Positions 45,913 through 55,125 are shown, counted from the stretch's first letter. The stretch: DNA of 64,000 bases from Pseudomonas corrugata (GCF_001269905.1 NZ_LHVK01000003.1:786981-850980), one strand, 5' to 3'. The notes: a model not told the origin generated them from the letters alone. Translations and numbers: made by a program.

Positions 45913-46573
45913 AGCCCGAACCCCGCACTGTGCGAATCAGCGGATCCAGGCCCGGCGGATCGATTTTCTTGCGCAAGCGACCGATATGGACGTCGATCAG
46001 GTTGGTGCCGGGGTCGAAGTGGTAGCCCCAGACTTCTTCGAAAATCATCATGCGTGAAAGAATCTGCCCGCTGTTGCGCATCAGGAATTCCAGCAGTTTG
46101 TATTCGGTGGGCAGGAGACTGAGCAACTGCCCGTTGCGGCTCGCCTCGCGGCTGATCAGATCCAGCTCCAGATCGGCCACGCGCAGGACGGTTTCCGGTT
46201 CCCTGGCACCATTACTGCGCCGCAGCAGCACCTCCACGCGGGCGGCCATTTCATCGGTGGCGAACGGTTTGGTCAGGTAATCGTCGCCGCCGGCGCGCAG
46301 GCCACGTACACGCTCGTCCACGTCGGAAAGAGCGCTGATCATCAGGATCGGTGTCGCCACGCCCATGGTGCGTAGCGTGGTGACGATCACCAGGCCGTCG
46401 AGCTCGGGCAGCATGCGGTCGAGGGTTATCAGATCGTAGTCTCCGCTCACCGCTCGTTCCAGGCCTTCGCGACCGTTATCGACCCAGTCGACGTTCAGGC
46501 CGTTACGGGTCAGTTCGGCGACGATTTCACGGGCGGTCACGGCGTCGTCTTCGATGGTCAGGATGCGGTTCAT
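45890..46573 (-). CDS. Response regulator, OmpR/PhoB family, divergent from hcnABC
   Basis: The start is at MNRILTIEDDAVTAREIVAEL (227 aa); the longer upstream frame is unlikely. The receiver has Asp9/Asp10, phospho-acceptor Asp52 (LITLDRMLPELDG) and Lys in DDYLTKPFA. The winged helix ends with GTNLIDVHIGRLRKKID and VRGSGYVIAEP. This is the class commonly paired with metal- or stress-sensing kinases (CusR/QseB-like). It overlaps the kinase gene by 23 bp. Its start lies 302 bp from the hcnA start on the opposite strand, so it may share or influence that control region. Confidence 0.9.
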   Translation of the reverse strand: MNRILTIEDDAVTAREIVAELTRNGLNVDWVDNGREGLERAVSGDYDLITLDRMLPELDGLVIVTTLRTMGVATPILMISALSDVDERVRGLRAGGDDYLTKPFATDEMAARVEVLLRRSNGAREPETVLRVADLELDLISREASRNGQLLSLLPTEYKLLEFLMRNSGQILSRMMIFEEVWGYHFDPGTNLIDVHIGRLRKKIDPPGLDPLIRTVRGSGYVIAEPC

Positions 46574-46875
46574 GGGCGGTACCGAGTTGAGAAATTGATG
46601 CCATTGCGCAGCATTCTGCCAAAGAAAACCTGTCGGCTTTCTGAAAAAAAGTTCATGGAAGGGCAAGCGGTTTCACCGGCCTGGATCAACACTTGGTCAC
46701 AAATAATCCCTAACATGAATTGAGTGCGCACTATTATGTTGCGTTCGTTGCCCTGCTTTGGCGCGCTGTCGCTGTCGGGTAATGACGCTAACCGGTGGTG
46801 GTGTGCCGCAAGGAGCCGAGACCTCACCGGTCTTCGATAAAGCATTCAATAAAAGCATCAAGGAAGAGCCGCATC
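46574..46875 (+). promoter_or_regulatory. hcnABC control region: candidate ANR-type box, promoter and Rsm-type GGA motifs
   Basis: Between the response regulator and hcnA I see TTGGT-CACA-AATAA at 46693-46706. It is a weak match (about 7 of 10) to the ANR/FNR box TTGAT-N4-ATCAA. TATTAT at 46732-46737 could be a -10. Two CAAGGA elements (46809-46814 and 46859-46864) lie in the leader, the second forming the hcnA Shine-Dalgarno sequence. In other fluorescent pseudomonads hcnA is activated by ANR and repressed by RsmA/RsmE at GGA motifs near the ribosome site. These elements fit that model, but the ANR match is poor. Confidence 0.4.
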
Positions 46876-47199
46876 ATGCAGCCTCAAGACCTTCTACGCC
46901 AAAAATTCGATATCCAGCCATTAACCAGACCCGACATGACGGTGCACCTGGACGGGCGGGTCGTCAATGCCGCCCGGGGCGAAACCGTCCTGACCGTCAT
47001 CCAGTCCCAGGGCCAGCGCCAGGTGGCCCGCAACGATCACGGGCAGATCAGCGGTGCCTACTGCGGCATGGGCGTCTGCCAATGCTGCCTGGTCAGGATC
47101 GACGGCCGTCACAAGCGCCGCGCCTGCCAGACCCAGGTGCGCCCTGGCATGCAGATCGAAACCCGGACCAACCGCATCGTCGAAATGGAGGCGCCATGA
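46876..47199 (+). CDS. hcnA: Hydrogen cyanide synthase subunit HcnA
   Basis: The 107-aa protein begins at MQPQDLLRQKFDIQPLTRPD with AAGGAAG upstream. It has a plant-type [2Fe-2S] motif, Cys63, Cys68, Cys71 and Cys84 (CGMGVCQCC...RRAC). The strongly HcnA-like segments ARNDHGQISGAYCGMGVC and RACQTQVRPGM are present. HcnA, B and C form the membrane-associated enzyme that oxidises glycine to HCN and CO2. The stop overlaps the hcnB start (ATGA), a sign of coupled translation. Cyanide production is typical of biocontrol pseudomonads. Confidence 0.93.
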   Translation: MQPQDLLRQKFDIQPLTRPDMTVHLDGRVVNAARGETVLTVIQSQGQRQVARNDHGQISGAYCGMGVCQCCLVRIDGRHKRRACQTQVRPGMQIETRTNRIVEMEAP

Positions 47200-48605
47200 G
47201 CCTCGATCCGGTGATTGTCGGCGGTGGGCCGGCGGGTATGGCGGCCGCCATCGAGCTGGCGGAGCACGGGGTGCGCTGTACCTTGCTTGAAGAGGCGCCG
47301 CGCCTTGGCGGCGTTGTGTATCGGGGTCCATTGCGCGACGGCGTCAGCCTCGACTACCTGGGACCGCGCTACAGCGAAGCCCTGGAAAAACTCCATGGTG
47401 AGTTCGGCCGGCATGCCGGGCTGATCGACGTCCGGCTCAACCACCGCGTCATCGGGGTCGAAGGGCTGCGGGCGCTGATGTTGCTCGATGCCAGCGAACG
47501 CGTGCGCGAGGTCACCTATTCACACCTGGTCCTGGCGGCCGGTTGTCATGAGCGCAGCGTGCCTTTCCCCGGTTGGACCTTGCCGGGAGTGATGCTGCTG
47601 GGTGGCCTGCAACTGCAGATCAAGAGCGGGGTGGTCAAGCCACCGAGCCCGGTGGTGATCGCGGGTACCGGTCCGTTGCTGCCGCTGGTGGCGTGTCAGC
47701 TGCATGCCGCAGGCGTGGCCGTGGCCGGTGTCTATGAAGCCTGCGCATTCGGCAGGATCGCCAGGGAAAGCCTGGCATTGCTGAACAAGCCGCAACTCTT
47801 TCTCGATGGCCTGAGCATGCTGGCCTACCTCAAGCGTCATCGCATACCCGTACGCTATGGCTGGGGCGTGGTGCAGGCCCATGGCGAGGGCGAGTTGAAC
47901 ATGGTCACCGTCGCGCCGTATTCCAGCGACTGGGAGCCCGACCTGGAACGCGCCGAACAGGTGCCGGCCCAGACGTTGGCGGTCGGCTACGGTTTCATAC
48001 CGCGCACCCAGTTGAGCCAGCAGATCGGTCTGGAACATGGTTTCAGCGACGATGGCTACCTGCGGGCGGTGTCCGATGCCTGGCAGCAAAGCAGCGAGGC
48101 GCACATTCACCTGGCTGGTGACATGGGCGGGATTCGCGGTGGTGAAGCGGCCATGCTGAGCGGGCGCATCGCTGCGCTGTCGGTGCTGATGCAATGCAAT
48201 GTGCTGGAGCCCCATGTCGCCCTCGAGCGCCGCAAGCGGTATCAGGCACAGTTGGATCGGATCCTCCGCTTCCGTGCCGCCGTGGACCGCTACACCCGAC
48301 GCGGTGCGGGACAAACCGCGCTGCCAGCGGCCGATACGGTGATCTGCCGCTGTGAACACGCCACCCGCGCCGATATCGACCGGGCCCTGGAGCAGGGTGT
48401 GCAGGACATGGCCAGCCTGAAGATGCGCACCCGCGTGAGCATGGGCGATTGCCAGGGACGGATGTGCGTCGGGTACTGCAGCGACCGCCTGCGCGAAGCC
48501 ACCGGGCGTGCCGATGTCGGCTGGCTGCGACCACGCTTTCCGATCGATCCGATACCGTTTTCAGCGTTCCGCAGTGTTGACATGGAGGCCGCCCGGCATG
48601 ACTGA
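47196..48605 (+). CDS. hcnB: Hydrogen cyanide synthase subunit HcnB
   Basis: The 469-aa flavoprotein has an N-terminal FAD motif (PVIVGGGPAGMAAAIELAEHG), a second dinucleotide region (VVIAGTGPLLPLVACQL) and a GDMGGIRGGEAAMLSG FAD element. A C-terminal BFD-like [2Fe-2S] segment follows: CRCEHATRADI with DCQGRMCV. The length and layout match HcnB. The ATG overlaps the hcnA stop, and its stop lies inside the first codons of hcnC, so the operon is tightly packed. It probably passes electrons from glycine oxidation towards the respiratory chain. Confidence 0.93.
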   Translation: MSLDPVIVGGGPAGMAAAIELAEHGVRCTLLEEAPRLGGVVYRGPLRDGVSLDYLGPRYSEALEKLHGEFGRHAGLIDVRLNHRVIGVEGLRALMLLDASERVREVTYSHLVLAAGCHERSVPFPGWTLPGVMLLGGLQLQIKSGVVKPPSPVVIAGTGPLLPLVACQLHAAGVAVAGVYEACAFGRIARESLALLNKPQLFLDGLSMLAYLKRHRIPVRYGWGVVQAHGEGELNMVTVAPYSSDWEPDLERAEQVPAQTLAVGYGFIPRTQLSQQIGLEHGFSDDGYLRAVSDAWQQSSEAHIHLAGDMGGIRGGEAAMLSGRIAALSVLMQCNVLEPHVALERRKRYQAQLDRILRFRAAVDRYTRRGAGQTALPAADTVICRCEHATRADIDRALEQGVQDMASLKMRTRVSMGDCQGRMCVGYCSDRLREATGRADVGWLRPRFPIDPIPFSAFRSVDMEAARHD

Positions 48606-49875
48606 ACATCCAGGGATCCAGGACTACGATGTAGTCATCGCCGGTGGCGGCGTGATCGGCGCTTCCTGTGCCTACCAACTGTCCAAGCGCAAGCACCTGA
48701 GAGTCGCCCTGATCGACGCCAAGCGCCCCGGCAACGCGACCCGCGCTTCGGCTGGCGGGCTGTGGGCCATTGGCGAGTCGGTGGGGCTGGGTTGCGGGGT
48801 GATCTTCTTTCGCATGATGTCGGCCAACCGCAAGCGCCAGACCCAGGGAGCGGCTGTGGCGGTGGATGCCAGCACGCCGCATATCCTTCCGCAGTCGTTC
48901 TTCGACTTTGCCTTGCAGTCCAATGCGATGTACCCCCAACTGCACCGGGAGCTGCTGGACAACCATGGCATGGATATCAAATTCGAGGAAACCGGGCTCA
49001 AGTTCGTGATCTACGACGATGAGGATCGCTTGTATGCCGAGCACATCGTCGCCTGCATTCCCCACCTGGCCGATCAGGTGCGCTGGCTCGATCAGGTTGC
49101 CCTGCGCCAGGCTGAGCCCGGCGTCAGCCATGAAGCCCGGGGCGCCCTGGAATTCCTGTGCGATCACCAGGTCAGCCCGTTCCGGCTGGCCGACGCCTAC
49201 ACCGAAGGTGCCCGGCAGAATGGTGTCGACCTGTACTTCAATACCCACGTTACCGAGGTGTTGCGCAGCGGGGCGCGGGTGACGGGAGTAAACACCGCCG
49301 AGGCCGGAACCTTCCACTGCCGGACCCTGATCAATGCCACCGGTGCTTGGGCGGCGGACCTGAGCGAGCAGGCCACCGGCGTGCGGATTCCGGTCAAGCC
49401 GGTCAAGGGGCAGATCCTGCTGACCGAGCGCATGCCGAAGCTCCTGAACGGATGCCTGACCACCAGCGACTGCTACGTGGCGCAGAAAGACAACGGCGAA
49501 ATCCTCATCGGTAGCACCACCGAAGACAAGGGCTTCGACGTGACCACCACCTACCCCGAGATCGAGGGACTGGTGCAGGGCGCGATGCGGTGCATCCCGC
49601 AACTGGCCGACATCAACCTCAAGCGGACCTGGGCCGGCCTGCGTCCGGGGTCCCCCGATGAGTTGCCGATCCTGGGGCCGATGCGAGGCGTGGAAGGCTA
49701 CCTCAATGCGTGCGGGCATTTCCGCACGGGCATCCTCACCTCGGCCATCACCGGCGTCTTGCTGGACAGGCTGGTAAACAACGAGCCGCTGCCGCTGGAT
49801 ATCACGCCGTTCCTGGCGGACCGCTTCGAGGTCATCCCGATGGCCGCTGAACCGAAGGAAATGGAATTGGCCTGA
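48598..49875 (+). CDS. hcnC: Hydrogen cyanide synthase subunit HcnC
   Basis: The 425-aa protein is a D-amino-acid-oxidase/DadA-type flavoprotein (DYDVVIAGGGVIGASCAYQL; TRASAGGLWAIGES; the C-terminal RTWAGLRPGSPDELPILGP and HFRTGILTSAITG). It is expected to carry out the glycine dehydrogenation step. Its start at 48598 overlaps hcnB by eight bases. It is the last gene of hcnABC and is followed by a REPIN and the convergent iolR. Two related FAD subunits plus the small iron-sulphur HcnA distinguish this from opine oxidase operons. Confidence 0.93.
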   Translation: MTEHPGIQDYDVVIAGGGVIGASCAYQLSKRKHLRVALIDAKRPGNATRASAGGLWAIGESVGLGCGVIFFRMMSANRKRQTQGAAVAVDASTPHILPQSFFDFALQSNAMYPQLHRELLDNHGMDIKFEETGLKFVIYDDEDRLYAEHIVACIPHLADQVRWLDQVALRQAEPGVSHEARGALEFLCDHQVSPFRLADAYTEGARQNGVDLYFNTHVTEVLRSGARVTGVNTAEAGTFHCRTLINATGAWAADLSEQATGVRIPVKPVKGQILLTERMPKLLNGCLTTSDCYVAQKDNGEILIGSTTEDKGFDVTTTYPEIEGLVQGAMRCIPQLADINLKRTWAGLRPGSPDELPILGPMRGVEGYLNACGHFRTGILTSAITGVLLDRLVNNEPLPLDITPFLADRFEVIPMAAEPKEMELA

Positions 49876-49919
49876 GGCAGCGAGCCTGTGCTCGAATGCA
49901 AGTCAGTGAAGCCTCCACC

Positions 49920-50014
49920 CTGTGGGAGCAACGCTTGCTCGCGATTGCGTTAAGTCAGTCAGCAACAATATTGACTGGTCTGCCACTATCGCGAGCAAGC
50001 TTTGCTTCCACAGG
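49920..50014. repeat. REPIN between hcnC and iolR
   Basis: CTGTGGGAGCAACGCTTGCT and the inverted GCGAGCAAGCTTTGCTTCCA form a diverged REP pair around a 45-nt spacer. Mismatches in both arms suggest it is older than the other REPINs here. Confidence 0.75.
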
Positions 50015-50034
50015 GATGGGTTGTAGATCGAGCG

Positions 50035-50955
50035 TCAATCCTCGAACCCCACCTGTTCATGAATCTCATCAACCTTGAGTTCCAGCCGATAGGCCACGGC
50101 AATGAACAACGCCTGGCACAGGCACAGGGTGGCACTCAGCGAGCGGAAGGCGAAGGAGCTGCCTTCGTTCACCAGCAGCACGGTGTTGGCCCGTTTTGCC
50201 AGGGGCGACAAGTTGCTGTCGGTGATGATCAGCGTCTTGGCCTGGTGATGCTGGGCGATGCGCAGGCAGTGCTGGGTTTCCTTGCCGTAGGGGGTGAAGC
50301 TGATGGCGATCACCAGGTCGTTGGCCCGCACACTGCGCATCTGCTCGCGATAACTGCCCCCCAGGCCGGAAACCAGATGGATGCGCTTGTTGGTGTGCTG
50401 CAGGTTATAGACCAGGTAATCAGCCACCGCGAAGGAGCGCCGCACGCCCACTACATAGATGTTGTCGGCGTTGACCACCAGATCGACAGCCTTGTCGAAC
50501 GCCAGGTCGTCCAATTCCAGCCCCAGTCGCTCGATGCCCGACAGCGTGGCGTTGATGCATTCGCGTGCCAGGTCGCCGCCGCTGGCTTTCTGCGACTTGT
50601 TGGCGATCATGCTGCGAATGCGTTGCTGGTAGTTCTGCACCGGCGTGGTCTTGTGGGTATAGGCCTCGCGAAACAATGCCTGCATTTCGCTGAACCCGCT
50701 GAAGCCGAACCGTTGGGAGAAACGCACGATGGCCGAGGGATGCACTTCGCACTCGCGGGCGATGTCGCTGATGCGATCCACCATGATCCGGTCGCTTTGC
50801 TGGCTCATGTAGCTGGCGATGCGTTTGAGCTGGCGCGGCAGGCTTTCATACTCATCGGTGATCAGTTGCAAAAGACGCTCGGCATTGATCGGTGGGCTGG
50901 CGAGGGCGGCCTCGGACGCGCTCTCGGATAGCGCCGGCAGATCGGGGCGGGTCAT
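50035..50955 (-). CDS. iolR: RpiR-family transcriptional regulator of inositol catabolism
   Basis: The 306-aa protein has an N-terminal RpiR helix-turn-helix (SDRIMVDRISDIARECEVHPSA..., VRFSQRFGFSGFSEMQALFREA). A C-terminal SIS sugar-phosphate-binding domain follows (NADNIYVVGVRRSFAVADYL, LVIAISFTPYGKET). It is divergent from iolC and the rest of the iol genes across 311 bp. In rhizobia the RpiR-type IolR represses iol genes at GGAA-N6-TTCC, and such a site is present at 51130-51143. The inducer is probably a phosphorylated inositol-pathway intermediate. Confidence 0.9.
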   Translation of the reverse strand: MTRPDLPALSESASEAALASPPINAERLLQLITDEYESLPRQLKRIASYMSQQSDRIMVDRISDIARECEVHPSAIVRFSQRFGFSGFSEMQALFREAYTHKTTPVQNYQQRIRSMIANKSQKASGGDLARECINATLSGIERLGLELDDLAFDKAVDLVVNADNIYVVGVRRSFAVADYLVYNLQHTNKRIHLVSGLGGSYREQMRSVRANDLVIAISFTPYGKETQHCLRIAQHHQAKTLIITDSNLSPLAKRANTVLLVNEGSSFAFRSLSATLCLCQALFIAVAYRLELKVDEIHEQVGFED

Positions 50956-51129
50956 AGATAATCCTTCTGGCTTGTTCTTATAGGACCGCCCGGTAAAAGA
51001 CCGGCCCTCGACAATAAGTTGGCTGCTCGCAGTCTACAGCGTAGGCGCAGGGAAAATCATGGTGGGTGACATTGCAATCACTGGCTGAAACGATGCACTG
51101 CGTCTGACACGCCTGCTTTCCATCTTATT

Positions 51130-51143
51130 GGAAAAAATATTCC
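51130..51143. promoter_or_regulatory. Candidate IolR operator upstream of iolC
   Basis: GGAA-AAAATA-TTCC matches the recalled rhizobial IolR motif GGAA-N6-TTCC exactly. It lies 124 bases before the iolC ATG, in a very AT-rich segment, between divergent iolR and iolC. A matching site occurs at 60348-60361. Confidence 0.75.
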
Positions 51144-51266
51144 ACATAAAAATATTATAGAAAAATTATTGATTGTTGGGCCTTGCTCGTTTTAGTCTGC
51201 ATCCACCAAAAGCGTTGGCGCCGGTCCGGCAGCGAACGCGGGCTGATAAAAATAACAGGAGCCAGC

Positions 51267-53204
51267 ATGGGCCAGACTCGTTTTGCCAGTGGGCGTCAAT
51301 TGGATGTGATCTGCCTGGGACGCCTGGGCGTGGACCTGTACGCGCAGCAAGTCGGGGCGCGGCTGGAGGATGTGTCGAGCTTCGCCAAATACCTGGGCGG
51401 ATCGTCGGCCAACATCGCTTTCGGCACCGCACGACTTGGGCTCAGGTCGGCGATGTTGAGCCGGGTGGGGGATGACCACATGGGCCGTTTCCTGGTGGAA
51501 TCCCTGGCGCGCGAAGGCTGCGATGTCAGCGGTATCAAGGTCGACCCTGAGCGTCTGACCGCCCTGGTCCTGCTGGGCATCAAGGATCGGGAAAGCTTTC
51601 CCCTGGTGTTCTACCGGGAAAACTGTGCCGACATGGCGTTGCGCGCAGAAGACATTGACGAGGCCTTCATTGCCTCCAGCAAGGCCCTGCTGATCACCGG
51701 CACTCATTTCTCCACCGAAGGCGTCTACGAGGCCAGTCTCCAGGCGCTGGAGCATGCTGCCAAGCACAACGTCAAACGCATACTGGACATCGACTACCGA
51801 CCGGTGCTCTGGGGCCTGACGGGCAAGGCCGATGGGGAAACCCGTTTTGTCGCCGACCAGAAAGTCAGCCAGCATGTGCAAGGCATCCTGCCGCGCTTCG
51901 ACCTGATCGTCGGCACCGAAGAAGAATTCCTGATTGCCGGCGGCAGCGAAGATCTGCTGACGGCGCTGCGTACTGTCCGTTCGCTGACGGCGGCCACCCT
52001 GGTGGTCAAGCTCGGCCCGCAGGGTTGCACGGTGATTCACGGCGCCATCCCGGCTCGACTCGAGGACGGCGCCATTTATCCGGGTGTCCGGGTCGAGGTC
52101 CTGAATGTACTGGGCGCCGGCGATGCATTCATGTCGGGCTTCCTCGCCGGCTGGCTGGAGGATGCCAGCGATGAGCGTTGCTGCCAACTGGCCAACGCTT
52201 GCGGTGGCCTGGTGGTGTCGCGTCACGGCTGTGCGCCGGCGATGCCGACCCGGGCTGAACTCGACTACCTGTTCGACAGCCCGGTGCCGATCACCCGGCC
52301 GGACCAGGACCTCGTGCTGCAGCGACTGCATCAGGTCAGCGTGCCGCGCAAGTCCTGGAAACAACTGTTCATCTTTGCCTTCGACCATCGTTGGCAACTG
52401 GTGGAACTGGCGCAAAAAGGTGATCGAGACCTGAGTTGCATTGGTGCACTCAAGCAACTGTTCGTCCAGGCGGTGGAGCGGGTCGAAGCTGACCTGAAGC
52501 ACCAGGGCATCGAGGCCGACGTTGGCTTGCTGGCCGATCAACGCTTCGGCCAGGATTCGTTGAACGCCGCCACCGGGCGCGGCTGGTGGGTCGCGCGGCC
52601 CGTGGAAGTGCAAGGCTCGCGGCCGCTGGCGTTCGAACACGGGCGTTCCATCGGCAGCAACCTGATCGCCTGGCCCAGCGAGCAAATCATCAAGTGCCTG
52701 GTGCAGTTCCACCCCGATGACGAACCACTGCTGCGCCTGGAGCAGGAGGCGCAGCTGATGGGACTCTACAAGGCCTCCCAGGTCAGCGGCCATGAATTGC
52801 TGCTGGAGGTCATTCCACCGAAGGATCATCCCTCGCAGCATCCTGATGTGTTGTACCGCGCACTCAAGCGCCTCTACAACCTGGGCATCTACCCGGCGTG
52901 GTGGAAGATTGAAGCTCAGACTGCGGATGAGTGGAAGCAGCTCGACGAACTGATCCAGCAGCGCGATCCCTATTGCCGCGGGGTCGTGCTCCTGGGGCTC
53001 AACGCCCCGGCTGCCGCCTTGGCCGAAGGATTTCGCCAGGCCAGCCAGAGCACGACCTGCCGGGGATTCGCCGTGGGTCGCACGATTTTTCAGGAGCCGA
53101 GCCGGGCCTGGCTGGCGGGAGAAATCGATGACGAAGCCCTGATCCAGCAGGTGCAGGGCACGTTTGTGGAGTTGATCGAGGCGTGGCGCGCTGCCCGGAG
53201 CTGA
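51267..53204 (+). CDS. iolC: 5-dehydro-2-deoxygluconokinase fused to DUF2090 domain
   Basis: I start at MGQTRFASGRQLDVICLGRL with ACAGGAG upstream, 645 aa. Residues 1-320 are a PfkB/ribokinase-type kinase (GGSSANIAFGTARLGLRSAML; LNVLGAGDAFMSGFLAGWLE with the catalytic Asp). Residues about 340-645 are a DUF2090 TIM-barrel-like domain (FIFAFDHRWQLVELAQK; GVVLLGLNAP). Many proteobacterial IolC proteins carry this fusion. The C-terminal part is thought to act as the aldolase (IolJ role), though this is less certain. It phosphorylates 5-dehydro-2-deoxy-gluconate. Confidence 0.93.
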   Translation: MGQTRFASGRQLDVICLGRLGVDLYAQQVGARLEDVSSFAKYLGGSSANIAFGTARLGLRSAMLSRVGDDHMGRFLVESLAREGCDVSGIKVDPERLTALVLLGIKDRESFPLVFYRENCADMALRAEDIDEAFIASSKALLITGTHFSTEGVYEASLQALEHAAKHNVKRILDIDYRPVLWGLTGKADGETRFVADQKVSQHVQGILPRFDLIVGTEEEFLIAGGSEDLLTALRTVRSLTAATLVVKLGPQGCTVIHGAIPARLEDGAIYPGVRVEVLNVLGAGDAFMSGFLAGWLEDASDERCCQLANACGGLVVSRHGCAPAMPTRAELDYLFDSPVPITRPDQDLVLQRLHQVSVPRKSWKQLFIFAFDHRWQLVELAQKGDRDLSCIGALKQLFVQAVERVEADLKHQGIEADVGLLADQRFGQDSLNAATGRGWWVARPVEVQGSRPLAFEHGRSIGSNLIAWPSEQIIKCLVQFHPDDEPLLRLEQEAQLMGLYKASQVSGHELLLEVIPPKDHPSQHPDVLYRALKRLYNLGIYPAWWKIEAQTADEWKQLDELIQQRDPYCRGVVLLGLNAPAAALAEGFRQASQSTTCRGFAVGRTIFQEPSRAWLAGEIDDEALIQQVQGTFVELIEAWRAARS

Positions 53205-53226
53205 ATAATGTGAACACTGAACCTGA

Positions 53227-53315
53227 TGTGGGAGCGAGCCTGCTCGCGATAGCGGACTAACTGTTGAGCATCAGTCGCCTGAAAGACCGCTATCGCGAGC
53301 AGGCTCGCTCCCACA
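53227..53315. repeat. REPIN between iolC and iolE
   Basis: TGTGGGAGCGAGCCTGCTCG and the inverted CGAGCAGGCTCGCTCCCACA surround a 49-nt spacer, inside the iol gene run. Confidence 0.88.
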
Positions 53316-53366
53316 AGGTTCTGCGCAGCTTTCAATTGCTATGTAAAAACAATAAAAGGTGCAGCC

Positions 53367-54260
53367 ATGCCCGCTATTCGAATTGGTATCAACCCGATTT
53401 CCTGGAGCAACGACGACTTGCCGTCCCTGGGCGGGGAGACGCCGTTGAGCACCGCGCTGAGCGAAGGCAAGGCCATCGGCTACGAGGGTTTCGAGCTCAA
53501 TGGCAAGTTTCCCAAGGACGCCAAGGGCGTTGGCGATGTGCTGCGCCCCTACGACCTGGCACTGGTGTCCGGTTGGTACTCCAGTCGCCTGGCACGGCGC
53601 TCGGCGGCCGAGGAGATCGACGCGATTGCCGCCCACGTCCAGTTGCTGGCGCAGAACGGTGCAACAGTGCTGGTCTATGGCGAAGTCGCCGACTCGATCC
53701 AGGGCCAGCGCATTCCCCTGATCGAGCGGCCGCGTTTCCACACCGACGACGCCTGGCAGGCTTATGCCGACAAGCTGACCGAACTGGCACGTTTCACCTT
53801 GTCCCAAGGCGTGCGACTGGCGTATCACCACCACATGGGGGCCTACGTCGAATCGCCCTCGGACATCGACAAACTGATGGCCTTGACCGGCAGTGAGGTC
53901 GGCCTGTTGTTCGATTCCGGCCACTGCTACATGGGCGGCGGCGAGCCGTTGCAGGTGTTGCGCAAGCACATCGAGCGGGTCTGTCATGTGCACTTCAAGG
54001 ATGTGCGCAAACCGGTGGTACAACTGGCGCGCAACCATCTCTGGAGCTTCCCGGACTGCATCGTCAATGGCACCTTCACTGTGCCGGGGGACGGCGACAT
54101 CGATTTCGCCGCGTTGCTGGACGTCCTGCTGGCCGCCGATTACCAGGGCTGGCTGGTGGTGGAAGCCGAGCAGGATCCGGCCGTGGCGCCGAGTTATGCC
54201 TACGCCAAAAAGGGTTACGACACCTTGCGCGCCTTGCTGCAGGAAAGGAGTTCGTCATGA
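53367..54260 (+). CDS. iolE: Myo-inosose-2 dehydratase
   Basis: The 297-aa TIM-barrel enzyme starts at MPAIRIGINPISWSNDDLPS, with AAAAGG upstream. Typical IolE segments are GETPLSTALSEGKAIGYEGFELNGKF, YHHHMGAYVESPSDIDKLM, VGLLFDSGHCYMGGG and VHFKDVRKPVV. It dehydrates 2-keto-myo-inositol (scyllo-inosose) to the diketone. The stop overlaps the iolB start (ATGA), so the two are translationally coupled. Confidence 0.94.
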   Translation: MPAIRIGINPISWSNDDLPSLGGETPLSTALSEGKAIGYEGFELNGKFPKDAKGVGDVLRPYDLALVSGWYSSRLARRSAAEEIDAIAAHVQLLAQNGATVLVYGEVADSIQGQRIPLIERPRFHTDDAWQAYADKLTELARFTLSQGVRLAYHHHMGAYVESPSDIDKLMALTGSEVGLLFDSGHCYMGGGEPLQVLRKHIERVCHVHFKDVRKPVVQLARNHLWSFPDCIVNGTFTVPGDGDIDFAALLDVLLAADYQGWLVVEAEQDPAVAPSYAYAKKGYDTLRALLQERSSS

Positions 54261-55066
54261 GTCTGTTGATCAAGAGCCAGTCCAGTGGTCGGACCATGGT
54301 CCAACTGCCCCCGGGCGAGCTGGAATACGTCGGGTTCGCGGCCTACCGCTTGAGCCTCGGCGAAACCCTGCCGGTGGCTGCCGGCGACAAGGAGTTGTGC
54401 CTGGTGCTGCTCAGTGGCCGCATCAGCCTCAAGGGCGAAGCGCCGGGGCAGGGCAGCTTCGCCTGGGACAACCTCGGCGATCGCCAGTCGGTGTTCGAGG
54501 ATAAATCGCCCTACGCCGCCTACCTGCCGCCCGGCAGCCAGGCCCAGGTGATCGCCCTGAGCGACGTACAGGTCGCCGTCTGTAGCGCGCCGGGCTCCAG
54601 CCTGAACGATTACGGCCCACGGCTGATCCGTCCCGACAGCATGAAGCGCAGCGTGCGCGGGAAAGGGGCGAATACCCGGTATGTCTGCGACATCCTGCCG
54701 GACAGCGAACCGGCCCACTCGTTGCTGGTGGTGGAAGTGCGCACACCGTCGGGTCATTCGTCGAGCTATCCACCCCACAAGCACGACACCGACGATCTGC
54801 CGCACCAGAGCTTCCTGGAGGAAACCTACTATCACCAGGTCAGTCCTTCCCAGGGTTTCGTGTTCCAGAGGGTCTACACCGACGACCGCAGTATCGACCA
54901 GGCCATGGCCGTGGAGAGCGGCGACCTGGTGGTGGTACCCAAGGGCTACCACCCGGTCAGCGTGCCCTACGGGTACGAGTCGTATTACCTGAACGTCATG
55001 GCCGGCCCGAAGCGGGTCTGGCAGTTCCATAACGATCCGCAGCACAGTTGGTTACTGGATCTCTGA
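54257..55066 (+). CDS. iolB: 5-deoxy-glucuronate isomerase
   Basis: The 269-aa double cupin starts at MSLLIKSQSSGRTMVQLPPG, overlapping iolE by four bases. Cupin metal motifs are seen in SSYPPHKHDTDDLPHQSFLEETYYH and VPKGYHPVSVPYGYESYYLNV. It isomerises 5-deoxy-D-glucuronate to 5-dehydro-2-deoxy-D-gluconate, the substrate of IolC. Confidence 0.94.
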   Translation: MSLLIKSQSSGRTMVQLPPGELEYVGFAAYRLSLGETLPVAAGDKELCLVLLSGRISLKGEAPGQGSFAWDNLGDRQSVFEDKSPYAAYLPPGSQAQVIALSDVQVAVCSAPGSSLNDYGPRLIRPDSMKRSVRGKGANTRYVCDILPDSEPAHSLLVVEVRTPSGHSSSYPPHKHDTDDLPHQSFLEETYYHQVSPSQGFVFQRVYTDDRSIDQAMAVESGDLVVVPKGYHPVSVPYGYESYYLNVMAGPKRVWQFHNDPQHSWLLDL

Positions 55067-55125
55067 GCACCGTTTGCTGCCCGCTCACCCAAGCCGTTTC
55101 GTATGGACACTGGAGGGATAACAAG

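Noticed and set aside
46876..49875. Reading the three genes as an opine or D-amino acid oxidase operon
   Set aside because: The small subunit is very HcnA-like (GAYCGMGVCQCC, RRACQTQVRPGM) and gene order and sizes fit hcnABC.
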